Shown here: positions 8,640-18,252 of the stretch, in pieces
How positions within the stretch are numbered: position 1 is the first letter of the stretch
Layout of the letters: the number at the start of each line of letters is the position of its first letter
DNA from: Streptomyces sp. NBC_00370
GTDB lineage: Bacteria; Actinomycetota; Actinomycetes; Streptomycetales; Streptomycetaceae
Assembly: GCF_036084755.1 (NCBI RefSeq)
Contig: NZ_CP107968.1
Span: forward strand, 5,542,501 to 5,606,500
Length of the DNA stretch: 64,000 nucleotides
Reading direction: 5' to 3'
The notes under the pieces: model-generated
Told to the model about the DNA's origin: nothing
Database searches by the model: none
The model's input: the letters and a program-made list of their open reading frames with translations, nothing else
Made by a program: the position numbers and the translations under genes

Positions 8640-9848
8640 TCACTCCGTCACCCGCACCGTGAACTCCCCGTCCGCCACCCTCGCCCGCAGTTCCTCCGCG
8701 CCCGCGAGCCCTTCAGGGGACCTGACGACCGACCCGTCCTCGCGCTGCAGCACCGCGTACCCCCGCTCCAGCGTCGCGGCGGGCGACAGCGCGACCACCC
8801 GCGCCAGCGTGTGCGACAGCTCCGAGTCGGCACGGTCCAGCTGGTGCCGCAGCACCCGGCGGCCCCGGTCGGCCAGCGCCGTCACCTCGGCCGCGCGCTC
8901 CTCCAGCATCCGGTGGGGCCGTTCCAACACCGGCCTGGCCAGCGCGTGCGCGAGCCCGCGCTCCTCCCTGTCCAGCAGCCCCTGTACGGTCCGCAGCGCC
9001 CGGTCCCGCAGCGCCTGCACCCGGTCCAGCTCCTCCCCGACGTCCGGCACGATCCGCTTCGCCGCGTCCGTCGGCGTGGACGCCCGTACGTCCGCCACCA
9101 GATCCAGCAGCGGCGAGTCCGGCTCGTGCCCGATCGCGGACACCACGGGCGTACGGCACTCCGCGACCGCCCGGATCAACTGCTCGTCCGAGAACGGCAG
9201 CAGATCCTCCACGCTGCCGCCGCCGCGTGCGACCACGATCACGTCGACCTCCGGCAGCTCGTCCAGCTCCCGCACCGCCTCGACGACCTGCGAGACCGCG
9301 TTGACGCCCTGCACCGCCGTGTTGCGCACCTCGAAGCGGACGGCGGGCCACCGGCGGCGGGCGTTCTCCAGGACGTCGCGCTCGGCCGCCGAGGCACGGC
9401 CGCAGACCAGACCGATCAGCTGCGGCAGGAACGGCAGGGGCCGCTTGCGATCGAGCGCGAACAGCCCCTCGGCGGCCAGCGCCTTCTTCAACTGCTCCAG
9501 CCGCACGAGCAGTTCGCCCATCCCGACCGGCCTTATCTCCGTGGCCCGCAGCGAAAGCTGCCCGCGCGGCGCGTACCACTCCGGCTTGGCGCGCACCACG
9601 ACGCGCGCGCCCTCGGAGACCACATCGGCGATCGCGTCGAAGACCTGCCGGTAGCAGGTGACGCCCACGGAGATGTCGTACGACGGGTCGCGCAGCGTCA
9701 GAAAGACGACCCCGGCGCCGGGCCTGCGCGAGAGCTGTGTGATCTGCCCCTCGACCCAGACGGCCCCGAGCCGGTCGATCCACCCACCGATGAGCCGCGA
9801 GACCTCCCCGACGGGCAGCGGAGCCTCGGCTGACGTGTTGAGAGCCAT
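8640..9848 (-). CDS. xseA: Exodeoxyribonuclease VII large subunit
   Basis: Catalytic subunit of exonuclease VII. The 402-residue product has the N-terminal OB-fold (VWVEGQITQLSRRPGAGVVF), the catalytic domain (GLVCGRASAAERDVLENARR; VDVIVVARGGGSVEDLLPF; VVSAIGHEPDSPLLDLVADV) and a C-terminal coiled region. The frame stays open upstream to 10109, but that part is low-complexity Pro/Arg sequence overlapping the permease tail in another frame. The start MALNTSAEAPLPVGEV at 9848 fits the family. Confidence 0.95.
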   Translation of the reverse strand: MALNTSAEAPLPVGEVSRLIGGWIDRLGAVWVEGQITQLSRRPGAGVVFLTLRDPSYDISVGVTCYRQVFDAIADVVSEGARVVVRAKPEWYAPRGQLSLRATEIRPVGMGELLVRLEQLKKALAAEGLFALDRKRPLPFLPQLIGLVCGRASAAERDVLENARRRWPAVRFEVRNTAVQGVNAVSQVVEAVRELDELPEVDVIVVARGGGSVEDLLPFSDEQLIRAVAECRTPVVSAIGHEPDSPLLDLVADVRASTPTDAAKRIVPDVGEELDRVQALRDRALRTVQGLLDREERGLAHALARPVLERPHRMLEERAAEVTALADRGRRVLRHQLDRADSELSHTLARVVALSPAATLERGYAVLQREDGSVVRSPEGLAGAEELRARVADGEFTVRVTE

Positions 9849-10035
9849 GCGCCGAGCGTATCCGCCACGTACGACATCCCCAGGAAACCGCCGGCCTGGC
9901 CGGGTCCTCGGCCCGGAGCGAGACCGTTGGAGAGCCTTAGCCGGGCCGGTAAGCCCGCCACTTACGTCGGTCGACGACCCGGATGCGCACCAGGAGCCCG
10001 CCGGAGCCGTACCGGGTGCCGGGTCCGGGTCGGGG

Positions 10036-11496
10036 TCAGGAACCCGCGTCCGACCCCGTCCCCGACCCGGAGCCGGATGCCGACCCCGACCCCGACCCGG
10101 ACCCGGCACCCGCCTTCGGCGACCCCGGTCCCATCCGTCCTCGCCACTGCACCAGCAGCACCACCAGCCCGATGACGAACCACACCGCGCCCACCAGCTG
10201 CGCCGAGTCCGCCGCCTCCACGATCACCGCGATCAGAATCCCCGCGCCGATCACCGGTACCACCACCTGCGTGAACCAGTTCGGGTTGCGGCCCGGACGG
10301 CGGACCGCGAACCAGCCGACCACCGACGCGTGCAGCAGCACGAACGCCGTCAGGGCGCCGATGTTGACCACCGACACCAGCCGGTCGAGGCCGTCGTCCC
10401 GCCGCGCTGCCCAGACCGCCGCCAGCAGCGTCACCACGGCGGCCAGCAGCAGGGCGACGCGCGGGACGCCCGAGTCCGTACGGGCCAGTGCGCGCGGCAG
10501 TCTGCGTTCCCTGCCCATGGCGAAGAGCAGCCGTCCCGCCGCCGCCTGACCCGCCAGCGCCGCGAACGCCGCGCCGATCGCCTTGCTCGAAGCGACCAGG
10601 TCGTGCAGCCACCTGCCGACCGACGCGTCCACCGCGTCGTAGAACGCCGAGCCCTGCGCCACCGGATCGGCGGCGAGCTGGGCCGAGGTCTGCGGCTCCA
10701 GCAGCGCCACCAGATACGTCTGCGCCACGAACAGCACCCCCGCCAGCGCCAGACAGAGCAGCACCGCCCGTGCCACCTGCCGCGAACCGCCCGTCACCTC
10801 CTCGGCGAACGAGGCGATCGCGTCGAAGCCGAGGTACGACAGCACGGCGACCGACACCGCGCCGAGCACGGCGGCGGCCGAAAAACTCGTATCGCTGGTG
10901 AACGGCGTGGACCAGCCACGCTCCGCGCCGTCCCGTGCGAGCACCACGATCGCCGACACCACGAACACCAGCAGCACGACGATCTCCAGGGCGAGGACGG
11001 CGAAGCCCACCCGGGCCGCGGCCCGTACCCCGGTCAGATTGAGCAGTGTCGTGATCACGACGGCGATCGCGGTCCACACCCACCGGTCGACGGACGGCAC
11101 CAGCGCCTCCATCGCGATCCCCGCGAAGAGATAGGCGACGGCCGGGATCAGCAGGTAGTCCAGCATCGCCATCCACCCGGCGATGAACCCGGGCGCCTCG
11201 CCCAGCCCCTTCCGGGCGTACGCGAAGACCGAACCCGCCTGCGGCGCCACCCGCACCATCTGGGCGTAACTGAAGGCGGTGAAGCCCATCGCGACGGTCG
11301 ACACCACATAGACCAGCGCCACCGAGCCGTGCGACTTCGCGTCGAGGGTGCCGAAGACACCGACGGGGGCCATCGGGGCGATGAAGAGGAGCCCGTACAC
11401 GACGAGATCGCGGAAGCGCAGCGTCCGCCGCAACCCGCTGTGCGCGGGCGCCTGCCCCTCAGCCGTCATCGCATGAGTCCGATCGTCGTCGTTCAT
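10036..11496 (-). CDS. APC-family amino acid permease
   Basis: A 486-residue integral membrane transporter with about 12 hydrophobic segments. The early part matches amino acid-polyamine-organocation permeases (GLLFIAPMAPVGVFGTLD; VAPQAGSVFAYARKGLGE; SYLGFDAIASFAEEVTGG). The substrate cannot be told from sequence; similar actinobacterial proteins are annotated as amino acid or ethanolamine-type permeases. The last about 30 residues are a Gly-Ser repeat encoded by near-tandem GACCCG-type DNA (10015-10110), probably a slippage-prone, dispensable tail. It is transcribed divergently from ispH across the 22-bp repeat array, which begins right at its start codon. Confidence 0.88.
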   Translation of the reverse strand: MNDDDRTHAMTAEGQAPAHSGLRRTLRFRDLVVYGLLFIAPMAPVGVFGTLDAKSHGSVALVYVVSTVAMGFTAFSYAQMVRVAPQAGSVFAYARKGLGEAPGFIAGWMAMLDYLLIPAVAYLFAGIAMEALVPSVDRWVWTAIAVVITTLLNLTGVRAAARVGFAVLALEIVVLLVFVVSAIVVLARDGAERGWSTPFTSDTSFSAAAVLGAVSVAVLSYLGFDAIASFAEEVTGGSRQVARAVLLCLALAGVLFVAQTYLVALLEPQTSAQLAADPVAQGSAFYDAVDASVGRWLHDLVASSKAIGAAFAALAGQAAAGRLLFAMGRERRLPRALARTDSGVPRVALLLAAVVTLLAAVWAARRDDGLDRLVSVVNIGALTAFVLLHASVVGWFAVRRPGRNPNWFTQVVVPVIGAGILIAVIVEAADSAQLVGAVWFVIGLVVLLVQWRGRMGPGSPKAGAGSGSGSGSASGSGSGTGSDAGS

Positions 11497-11629
11497 TCAT
11501 GTCCGGCGTGTACGTCCGGTCATGCCGAGCACGTACGCCCGTCATGCCGAGCACGTACGCCCGTCATGCCGAGCACGTATGCCGGTCACGCCGAGCGTGT
11601 ACGCCCGTCATGCCCGGCATGTATGCCCC
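11497..11629. repeat. 22-bp tandem repeat array, six copies
   Basis: Six head-to-tail units beginning TCATGCCGAGCACGTACG or a variant. Units 2 and 3 (11520-11541 and 11542-11563) are identical; units 1, 4, 5 and 6 carry a few substitutions, and unit 1 is one base longer. The array fills most of the divergent gap between the permease start codon and ispH. Confidence 0.9.
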
Positions 11630-11700
11630 GTCCGTACCTGCTCAGTCTCACCGGTACGGGCGATCTCGCGCCTGTTCTGGGCGGCCTTACGATGGGACGC

Positions 11701-12681
11701 ATGACTGCTACGTCCCGCAAACGCGTCCTGCTCGCCGCCCCCCGTGGTTACTGCGCGGGCGTGGACCGCGCGGTGATCGCCGTCGAGAAAGCCCTGGAGC
11801 AGTACGGCGCGCCGATCTATGTCCGACACGAGATCGTCCACAACAAGTACGTCGTGCAGACCCTGGAGCGGAAGGGCGCCATCTTCGTCGAGGAGACGGC
11901 CGAGGTCCCCGAGGGATCCATCGTCATGTTCTCGGCGCACGGCGTGGCTCCCGTCGTCCACGACGAGGCCGCGGGCCGCAACCTCGCCACGATCGACGCG
12001 ACCTGCCCGCTGGTCACCAAGGTCCACAAGGAAGCCGTCCGGTTCGCGAACGACGACTACGACATCCTGCTGATCGGCCACGACGGCCATGAAGAGGTCA
12101 TCGGCACATCGGGCGAGGCCCCGGACCACATCACGCTGGTCGACGGCCCCGACGACGTGGCGAACGTGGAGGTGCGCGACGAGTCGAGGGTCGTCTGGCT
12201 CTCCCAGACCACGCTCTCCGTGGACGAGACGATGGAGACGGTCGACAAGCTCAAGGAGAAGTTCCCGCTGCTGATCTCGCCCCCGAGCGACGACATCTGC
12301 TACGCCACACAGAACCGGCAGATCGCGGTCAAGCAGATGGGCTCCGACGCCGATCTGGTCATCGTCGTCGGGTCCAAGAACTCGTCCAACTCGGTACGGC
12401 TGGTCGAGGTCGCGCTCGGCGCCGGCGCCGGCGCCGCCCATCTGGTCGACGCGGCGGACGAGATCGACGAGACGTGGCTCGACGGGGTGTCGTCGGTCGG
12501 CGTGACGTCGGGGGCCTCCGTACCGGAGGTTCTGGTGGAAGGCGTGCTGGAGTGGCTGGCCGCGCGTGGTTTCGAGGACGTCGAGATCGTCAAGGCCGCC
12601 GAGGAGTCCATCACCTTCTCGCTGCCGAAGGAACTGCGCCGCGATCTGCGGGCCGAAGCCGCTGCGATGACACAGAAGTAA
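11701..12681 (+). CDS. ispH: 4-hydroxy-3-methylbut-2-enyl diphosphate reductase
   Basis: Last enzyme of the MEP isoprenoid pathway, reducing HMBPP to IPP and DMAPP with a [4Fe-4S] cluster. The 326-residue protein has the three ligands Cys18 (RGYCAGV), Cys102 (DATCPLV) and Cys200 (DDICYATQNRQ), and the conserved SAHG and GHEEVIGT-like motifs. The reading frame is open for about 2 kb upstream, but that is GC-driven and lacks family similarity. I use ATG 11701 (MTATSRKRVLLAAPRGYC); an ATG 9 bases earlier is also possible. Polyphosphate glucokinase follows 34 bases downstream. Confidence 0.96.
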   Translation: MTATSRKRVLLAAPRGYCAGVDRAVIAVEKALEQYGAPIYVRHEIVHNKYVVQTLERKGAIFVEETAEVPEGSIVMFSAHGVAPVVHDEAAGRNLATIDATCPLVTKVHKEAVRFANDDYDILLIGHDGHEEVIGTSGEAPDHITLVDGPDDVANVEVRDESRVVWLSQTTLSVDETMETVDKLKEKFPLLISPPSDDICYATQNRQIAVKQMGSDADLVIVVGSKNSSNSVRLVEVALGAGAGAAHLVDAADEIDETWLDGVSSVGVTSGASVPEVLVEGVLEWLAARGFEDVEIVKAAEESITFSLPKELRRDLRAEAAAMTQK

Positions 12682-12715
12682 CTCCTTGTCAGCGTCTGGC
12701 CGTAACGTGTCGTCC

Positions 12716-13453
12716 ATGAACGTCTTCGGAGTGGACATCGGCGGCTCGGGTATCAAAGGCGCGCCCGTGGACCTGGAGCGCGGCGACCTGGCGGAGCCGC
12801 GCCACAAAGTACTGACCCCGCACCCCGCGACGCCCGAGAGCATGACGGACGGCGTCGTGGAGGTCGTGGAGCACTTCGGCTGGTCGGGACCGGTCGGCAT
12901 CACCTTCCCTGGGGTGGTGACCGGTTCCGTCATCCGTACGGCGGCCAATGTCGACAAGTCATGGATCGACGTGGACGCGGGCGAGCTGCTCGGCGAGCGG
13001 CTGAGCATGCCGGTCACGGTGCTGAACGACGCGGACGCGGCGGGCGTGGCCGAGATGGCCTTCGGCGCGGGGCGTGGCCGTAAGGGCACGGTCTTCCTGC
13101 TCACGTTCGGCACGGGCATCGGCAGCGCGCTCTTCATCGACGGCACGCTCGTGCCCAACACGGAGCTGGGCCATCTGGAGCTGCACGGCCATGACGCGGA
13201 GAAGCACGCGTCGACCAAGGCCAAGGACGACGAGGAACTGAGCTGGCACCACTGGGCGCATCGCGTCCAGAAGTATCTGAAGCATGTGGAGATGCTGTTC
13301 TCGCCGGAGCTGTTCATCATCGGCGGAGGCGTCAGCCGCAAGGCGGACAAGTTCCTGCCGCTGATCGAGGGCGTCAGGGCGGAGATGGTCCCGGCGCAGC
13401 TGCAGAACAACGCGGGGATCGTGGGAGCGGCGATGGCGGCGGCGAGGCGCTGA
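12716..13453 (+). CDS. ppgK: Polyphosphate glucokinase
   Basis: ROK-family sugar kinase that phosphorylates glucose with polyphosphate (and ATP). The 245-residue product has the N-terminal phosphate-binding motif DIGGSGIKG, LNDADAAG, the FGTGIGSA loop and ELGHLELHG near the sugar site. The start at MNVFGVDIGG (12716) gives the usual family length; an in-frame GTG upstream at 12686 would overlap nothing but lacks support. Placement directly after ispH is standard in Streptomyces. Confidence 0.93.
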   Translation: MNVFGVDIGGSGIKGAPVDLERGDLAEPRHKVLTPHPATPESMTDGVVEVVEHFGWSGPVGITFPGVVTGSVIRTAANVDKSWIDVDAGELLGERLSMPVTVLNDADAAGVAEMAFGAGRGRKGTVFLLTFGTGIGSALFIDGTLVPNTELGHLELHGHDAEKHASTKAKDDEELSWHHWAHRVQKYLKHVEMLFSPELFIIGGGVSRKADKFLPLIEGVRAEMVPAQLQNNAGIVGAAMAAARR

Positions 13454-13568
13454 GGGGAGCGGTCCGGCGACCGCGACGCCGCCGAAGGGCGGACGCGGAC
13501 CTGCACCGGACCTGACCTCTGCTGACCCAGCCGCGATCGGCGCGGGACCCGTACCTGCGCTGACCCGG

Positions 13569-14159
13569 CTAGCGACGCGGAAGCCGGGTCCCGGTGCCGA
13601 TGGAGGCGGCTGCGGCGGTGTCACGTGCCAGCTGCCGCCGCCCCATCTGCCGTACCTTCCGTACGGACGCGATGACGCCGGCGACGAGCGTGCCGCCGTA
13701 CAACCAGCCGGCGTGCACGGCGAGGGTGGTGATCACGGCCATCGTCTGGCCGCCGAGACCGCCGGAGCCGCCCGAGATCGGTACGGTGCCGACGGCGAAG
13801 GCGATCGGCACGCTGATCGGCGCCGTGACCAGGTCGGCCGTCCGCACCCAGAGCGCCGTGGCGGCGCTGAGCGGCAGGAACAGCAGCCCGTACGCGAGCG
13901 GCGCCCCGTCGAGGATCAGCTCGTCGAGGAAGCCGACGCAGAGCATCGCGGCGACGGCGAAGAGCCCGGCGCCGAGCCCGGTGAACCGGGGATTGGGCAG
14001 TCTGCGCAACGTGAGCACGACGGGCGGCACCCGCCGGCCGCCCGGAGCGGGCACCCGGTAGGAGCCCGCGGCCTCCGAGACCGCGCCGCGCGTCGGAGCC
14101 GGGAGGGTGGTCTGCGGCCGCTGCCGGCGCTGGGGGGGACGTGTCCTGGGCTGCTCCAC
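13569..14159 (-). CDS. DUF6542 membrane protein
   Basis: A 196-residue protein with a Pro/Arg-rich cytosolic N-terminus and about five hydrophobic segments (GLGAGLFAVAAMLCVGFLDE onward to the YGGTLVAGVIASVR segment). It matches the DUF6542 family that sits between ppgK and ychF in Streptomyces. Function is unknown. It is convergent with ppgK and divergent from ychF. Confidence 0.8.
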   Translation of the reverse strand: MEQPRTRPPQRRQRPQTTLPAPTRGAVSEAAGSYRVPAPGGRRVPPVVLTLRRLPNPRFTGLGAGLFAVAAMLCVGFLDELILDGAPLAYGLLFLPLSAATALWVRTADLVTAPISVPIAFAVGTVPISGGSGGLGGQTMAVITTLAVHAGWLYGGTLVAGVIASVRKVRQMGRRQLARDTAAAASIGTGTRLPRR

Positions 14160-14362
14160 CCGAACAACGTAGGTGGCCCGGGGGTCCCGATCGGGGGTGG
14201 GACACGCCCTTTGAATGACCTTGGGGTTGCGTTCGAGGCCTTCGGCCGCGTCGCACCAGGCCCCGACCGTGACGTCGAACCCGTCGTCGAGCCCGCCGGG
14301 GCGCCCGTAAACTGGGAAATCGCCAGTCCCCGCTCAGCCCCTCACTTCAGGAAGTCGCCAAC

Positions 14363-15451
<1,089 letters not shown>

Positions 15452-15490
15452 GCGCGGTAGGTCGCGGCGGACAGGGCACGTCGGGCGGGG

Positions 15491-16816
15491 TCAGCTGGCG
15501 GTGGTCAGGGCGCTTTCGGCGGCTGCCGTTATCGTGCGGGTCTGGTGTTCCACCTGTTTGGCTATCGGGACGCGGCGCAGCCGCAGGTCTCTTTCGAAGT
15601 CCGTGCACCACGTGGTGAAGAGTGCGTTCAGTTCGCGGTGCAGTCGCGGGGCGGCTGGGTCGTCCGCCGTTTTCAGCAGCCGCAGCAGGAGGCCTGCTGC
15701 GCGCAGGGGTTGGCGGCGGGCGACGACGTCCAGGGCCGTTACCTGGGCCGTTGTCAGGCGGTTCGGGTCGTCGGGGTGCGTGGCGGCGGCTGCCTGGTGG
15801 GTCAGGGGGGTCCAGGAGGCGGCGACCACGTCGTACAGGTCGGCGGTCATCCACTCCAGCACCCGCCTGAGCGGGCTGGTTCGGGCCGGGGGCAGGAAGC
15901 CGCGTGCCTTGTCGAGGACGGCGGTCACCTGCCGGCCGCCGTCCAGTACGAGCGCGGTCAGGTCGTGGAGTGCGGCGAGGGCGCTCGGGTGGGGGGACGA
16001 GTCCTCGGCCAGGTCCGTTGCCCACAGGGGTACTTCGATGATCGCCGTCACGCCGCCGTACCCGGCGGGGGCGCACCAGGTGGACCGGCCGATGTTCTCC
16101 GACCCGGCCGCCAGCCGGCTAGTGCTGTCCTCCGGCGGCAGGACGTAGATGCCGGCGGCCGGGTTCTCCCAGTACAGGGCGTCGTAGCTGCCGTGTTGCA
16201 GCGGAATGGCGTGCTCTTTGGCCGACGCGTGGAAGGGGACCGTCAGTTCGGGCAGGTCGCGGGTCAACTGGACCCAGCTGCCGCCCGCGTCCACGCTGTG
16301 CAGGGAGCACTGCAGGATCGGCCGCAGTTCGTCGATCACGCCGAAGAGCGCGCGGCTCTCCGGGAGCGACTGCCCGATGATCGGTGCCCACTCGGGCTGT
16401 TCGGCCGCCATCGGGCGGAAGGCGGAGCCGAAGTAGTCCTTCAGGGTGTGGGGCGCCGTCGCGTCGTTCGTTCCGTACGCGCTCACTCCGTACGTGCTCA
16501 GTGTGGCGCCGTCCGGGTCGATGCACAGAATGATGTCCCAGGTGACGGCCGAGAGGTCGGTCACCGTCGACGGGGCGTCGCCGAGCGCCACGCGCTCCGC
16601 GAGTGCGAGCGCGCTCACGCCGCTGACCGGTTCGTCGGGGTGGGCTCCCGCGACCACCAGGATGTGGTGCGGCCCGTGGCCCAGGGACAGCATCAGGATC
16701 GGTCGGCCCGCGCGTGATGTCCCGATCCGGCGCAGCCGGCTCGCCCCCGGGAACCGGGAGACCAACCGCCGCGCCGAATCGGTGACTTCAGCGACCGTGA
16801 GGTAACGGTCCATCAT
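15491..16816 (-). CDS. M14-family zinc carboxypeptidase, RiPP-locus associated
   Basis: A 441-residue metallopeptidase of the M14 (carboxypeptidase A) clan. The visible zinc ligands are His59 and Glu62 (GAHPDEP) and His173 (CSLHSVDAGG), with a candidate catalytic Glu261 (IIEVPLWATD). There is no signal peptide, so it acts in the cytosol. The start at 16816 is the first of two ATGs; the frame is open upstream but would overlap the small peptide gene, which ends only 10 bases before. It is therefore almost certainly translated with that peptide. Its likely job, inferred from context, is trimming the modified peptide. The C-terminal about 170 residues are helical and not part of the catalytic fold. 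Confidence 0.85.
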   Translation of the reverse strand: MMDRYLTVAEVTDSARRLVSRFPGASRLRRIGTSRAGRPILMLSLGHGPHHILVVAGAHPDEPVSGVSALALAERVALGDAPSTVTDLSAVTWDIILCIDPDGATLSTYGVSAYGTNDATAPHTLKDYFGSAFRPMAAEQPEWAPIIGQSLPESRALFGVIDELRPILQCSLHSVDAGGSWVQLTRDLPELTVPFHASAKEHAIPLQHGSYDALYWENPAAGIYVLPPEDSTSRLAAGSENIGRSTWCAPAGYGGVTAIIEVPLWATDLAEDSSPHPSALAALHDLTALVLDGGRQVTAVLDKARGFLPPARTSPLRRVLEWMTADLYDVVAASWTPLTHQAAAATHPDDPNRLTTAQVTALDVVARRQPLRAAGLLLRLLKTADDPAAPRLHRELNALFTTWCTDFERDLRLRRVPIAKQVEHQTRTITAAAESALTTAS

Positions 16817-16826
16817 TCGCGTCCGG

Positions 16827-16904
16827 TCAGGACCCGCCGTTGCCGCCGCTGTCGCCGGTGGTTTCCTTCTTGTCCAGCGGACGGATCTCGATCTTGTTCG
16901 CCAT
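16827..16904 (-). CDS. 25-residue putative RiPP precursor peptide
   Basis: A tiny gene that starts at ATG 16904, with AAGGGAG about 5 bases upstream, and ends 10 bases before the M14 peptidase start. The peptide begins MANKIEIRPLDKK, which looks like a beta-strand leader (alternating hydrophobic I/I/L) of the kind bound by RRE/PqqD winged-helix domains. It ends with a small polar tail, GDSGGNGGS. It has no Cys or aromatic residue. Divergently transcribed neighbours encode an RRE-ThiF enzyme and a PqqD-M50 protease, the expected partners for a ribosomally made, modified peptide. I do not recognise the peptide family. Confidence 0.7.
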   Translation of the reverse strand: MANKIEIRPLDKKETTGDSGGNGGS

Positions 16905-16954
16905 GCCGTCTCCCTTCCGGTGACTGCGCGGTGCAGCCGTTTGATGCCCTTGCA

Positions 16955-16984
16955 AGACTTCGCGTGTCCGGTCAGTGTTGTCAA
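16955..16984 (-). promoter_or_regulatory. Candidate promoter for the peptide-M14 operon
   Basis: On the reverse strand, a consensus -35 TTGACA (16984-16979) is followed after 18 bases by a weak -10 AAGTCT (16960-16955), about 50 bases before the peptide start. A short inverted repeat GTCAATGAC (16980-16988) overlaps the -35 and may be an operator. By eye only. Confidence 0.35.
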
Positions 16985-17031
16985 TGACTGCTGTCACAGG
17001 GGGAGTTGGGGCTGACGAGATTGGCGCAAAG

Positions 17032-18252
17032 ATGACGGCGGGCATGATGCGACTGCCCAGGGTCAAGCCGGAGCACCGGGCCTATCGGACGGTGGACGGT
17101 CACGTACGGATCGGCAGTGTCGTCCACGGCATCGGGTCCGAGGTCAAGGATCCCGACGGCTGGGTGTGGACGCTGGTCGAGGCCATGGACGGCACACGGG
17201 ACGGCGGGGAGATCGTCGCCGAGGTGCACAAGCACCACCCCCAACTGCGGCTGCCGGAAGCGGACATCGTCCAGGCGCTGACCGATCTGACCACGGCGGG
17301 ATTCGTGGAGGACGCCGGTGCCGCGCCGCCGGCGGAGCTCTCCGAACGGGAGCGGGAGCGCTACGGGCGGGGGATGACCCTGCTGCGCTGGATGGACCTG
17401 GCGCCGCGGGAGAGCGTCTGGGAGCCGCAGGTACGGCTGAGCCGCGCCCGGGTGCTGCTGGTCGGCGTCGGCGGTACGGGCGGCGCCGCCGCACGGGACC
17501 TGGTGGCCTCGGGAGTGGGGCGGCTGCACTGCGTCGAGCCGGATCTCGTTGAACTGTCCAACCTCAACCGGCAGACGCTCTTCCGCGAGCAGGACATCGG
17601 TACGCCCAAGATCGACGCGGCGCTGGCGGCGCTGCGCGCCCTGAACTCGCATGCGACGGTCACCGGCGAGGGGCGGGAGATACGCGGGCCCGCCGATCTG
17701 GAAGCTCTGTTGGCGGGCGGCCCCAGCGGGCTCGATGGCCCCAGCGGGCCCGGTGGCCTCGGTGACGGCGCGGGGTACGACGTGCTGCTGCTGGCCGCCG
17801 ACAGCCCCGCCGTCATCCGCAGATGGGCCAACACGGCCTGTCTGGCGAGCGGTACGCCGTGGGCCGAAGCCGGTTACCGGGGCCCGCTGGTGAGCGTCGG
17901 GGTCTTCGCGCCGGGCCGTGGCGCGTGCTGGGAATGCCTGCGCCTCGCCGAGGCCGAGCGGCGCGATCTGCGCCTCGCGCCCGGCCAGGACGAGGACGCC
18001 GCATCGCCCCGTATGCCCTGGCAGCCGGCCAACGCGGTGACCGCGGGACTGTCCGGGAGCCTGCTGGCCCATGCCGCCATCGCGCTGCTGTGCGGCGTCC
18101 CGCCGATCGAACCCGGCTACCGGTTCGGGCTGAACCTCATGCTGCCCGGCGACCCGGTCATGCAGCGCTCGGAGCGACGGCCCGACTGCCCGGCCTGCGG
18201 GGCGGAATCGGTCAACGGTCCGCGTCCGGCCGCTCCCTTGGCCCCCGCATGA
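17032..18252 (+). CDS. RRE-ThiF (E1-like) adenylyltransferase, RiPP type
   Basis: A 406-residue E1-like enzyme. Residues about 20-95 look like a winged-helix leader-recognition (RRE/PqqD-like) domain. Residues about 138-390 are a ThiF/MoeB/UBA1 adenylation fold, with GVGGTG at 145-150 and EPDLVELSNLNRQTLF at 169-184. Two CxxC pairs (CWEC near 300, CPAC near 387) can bind structural zinc. Enzymes of this layout adenylate a peptide C-terminus (MccB in microcin C) or support YcaO cyclodehydratases; no YcaO gene is present here. The start is uncertain: ATG 17032 is used, with 16984 and 17044 as alternatives. The stop overlaps the next gene's ATG (ATGA), so the two are coupled. Confidence 0.85.
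   Translation: MTAGMMRLPRVKPEHRAYRTVDGHVRIGSVVHGIGSEVKDPDGWVWTLVEAMDGTRDGGEIVAEVHKHHPQLRLPEADIVQALTDLTTAGFVEDAGAAPPAELSERERERYGRGMTLLRWMDLAPRESVWEPQVRLSRARVLLVGVGGTGGAAARDLVASGVGRLHCVEPDLVELSNLNRQTLFREQDIGTPKIDAALAALRALNSHATVTGEGREIRGPADLEALLAGGPSGLDGPSGPGGLGDGAGYDVLLLAADSPAVIRRWANTACLASGTPWAEAGYRGPLVSVGVFAPGRGACWECLRLAEAERRDLRLAPGQDEDAASPRMPWQPANAVTAGLSGSLLAHAAIALLCGVPPIEPGYRFGLNLMLPGDPVMQRSERRPDCPACGAESVNGPRPAAPLAPA

Noticed and set aside
9849..10109. N-terminal extension of XseA
   Set aside because: Low-complexity PDPDPDP-type sequence made by the permease tail repeats in another frame; the family start is at 9848.
11497..11629. CRISPR array
   Set aside because: Units are contiguous with no unique spacers, and no cas genes are nearby.
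9658..11700. Long open frame continuing upstream of ispH
   Set aside because: Pro/Arg/His-rich translation with no family likeness; it crosses the permease gene and the tandem array. Open only because of GC bias.
17032..18252. Thiazole/oxazole (TOMM) cluster assignment for the RRE-ThiF locus
   Set aside because: No YcaO cyclodehydratase or flavin dehydrogenase is present, and the peptide has no Cys and little Ser/Thr.
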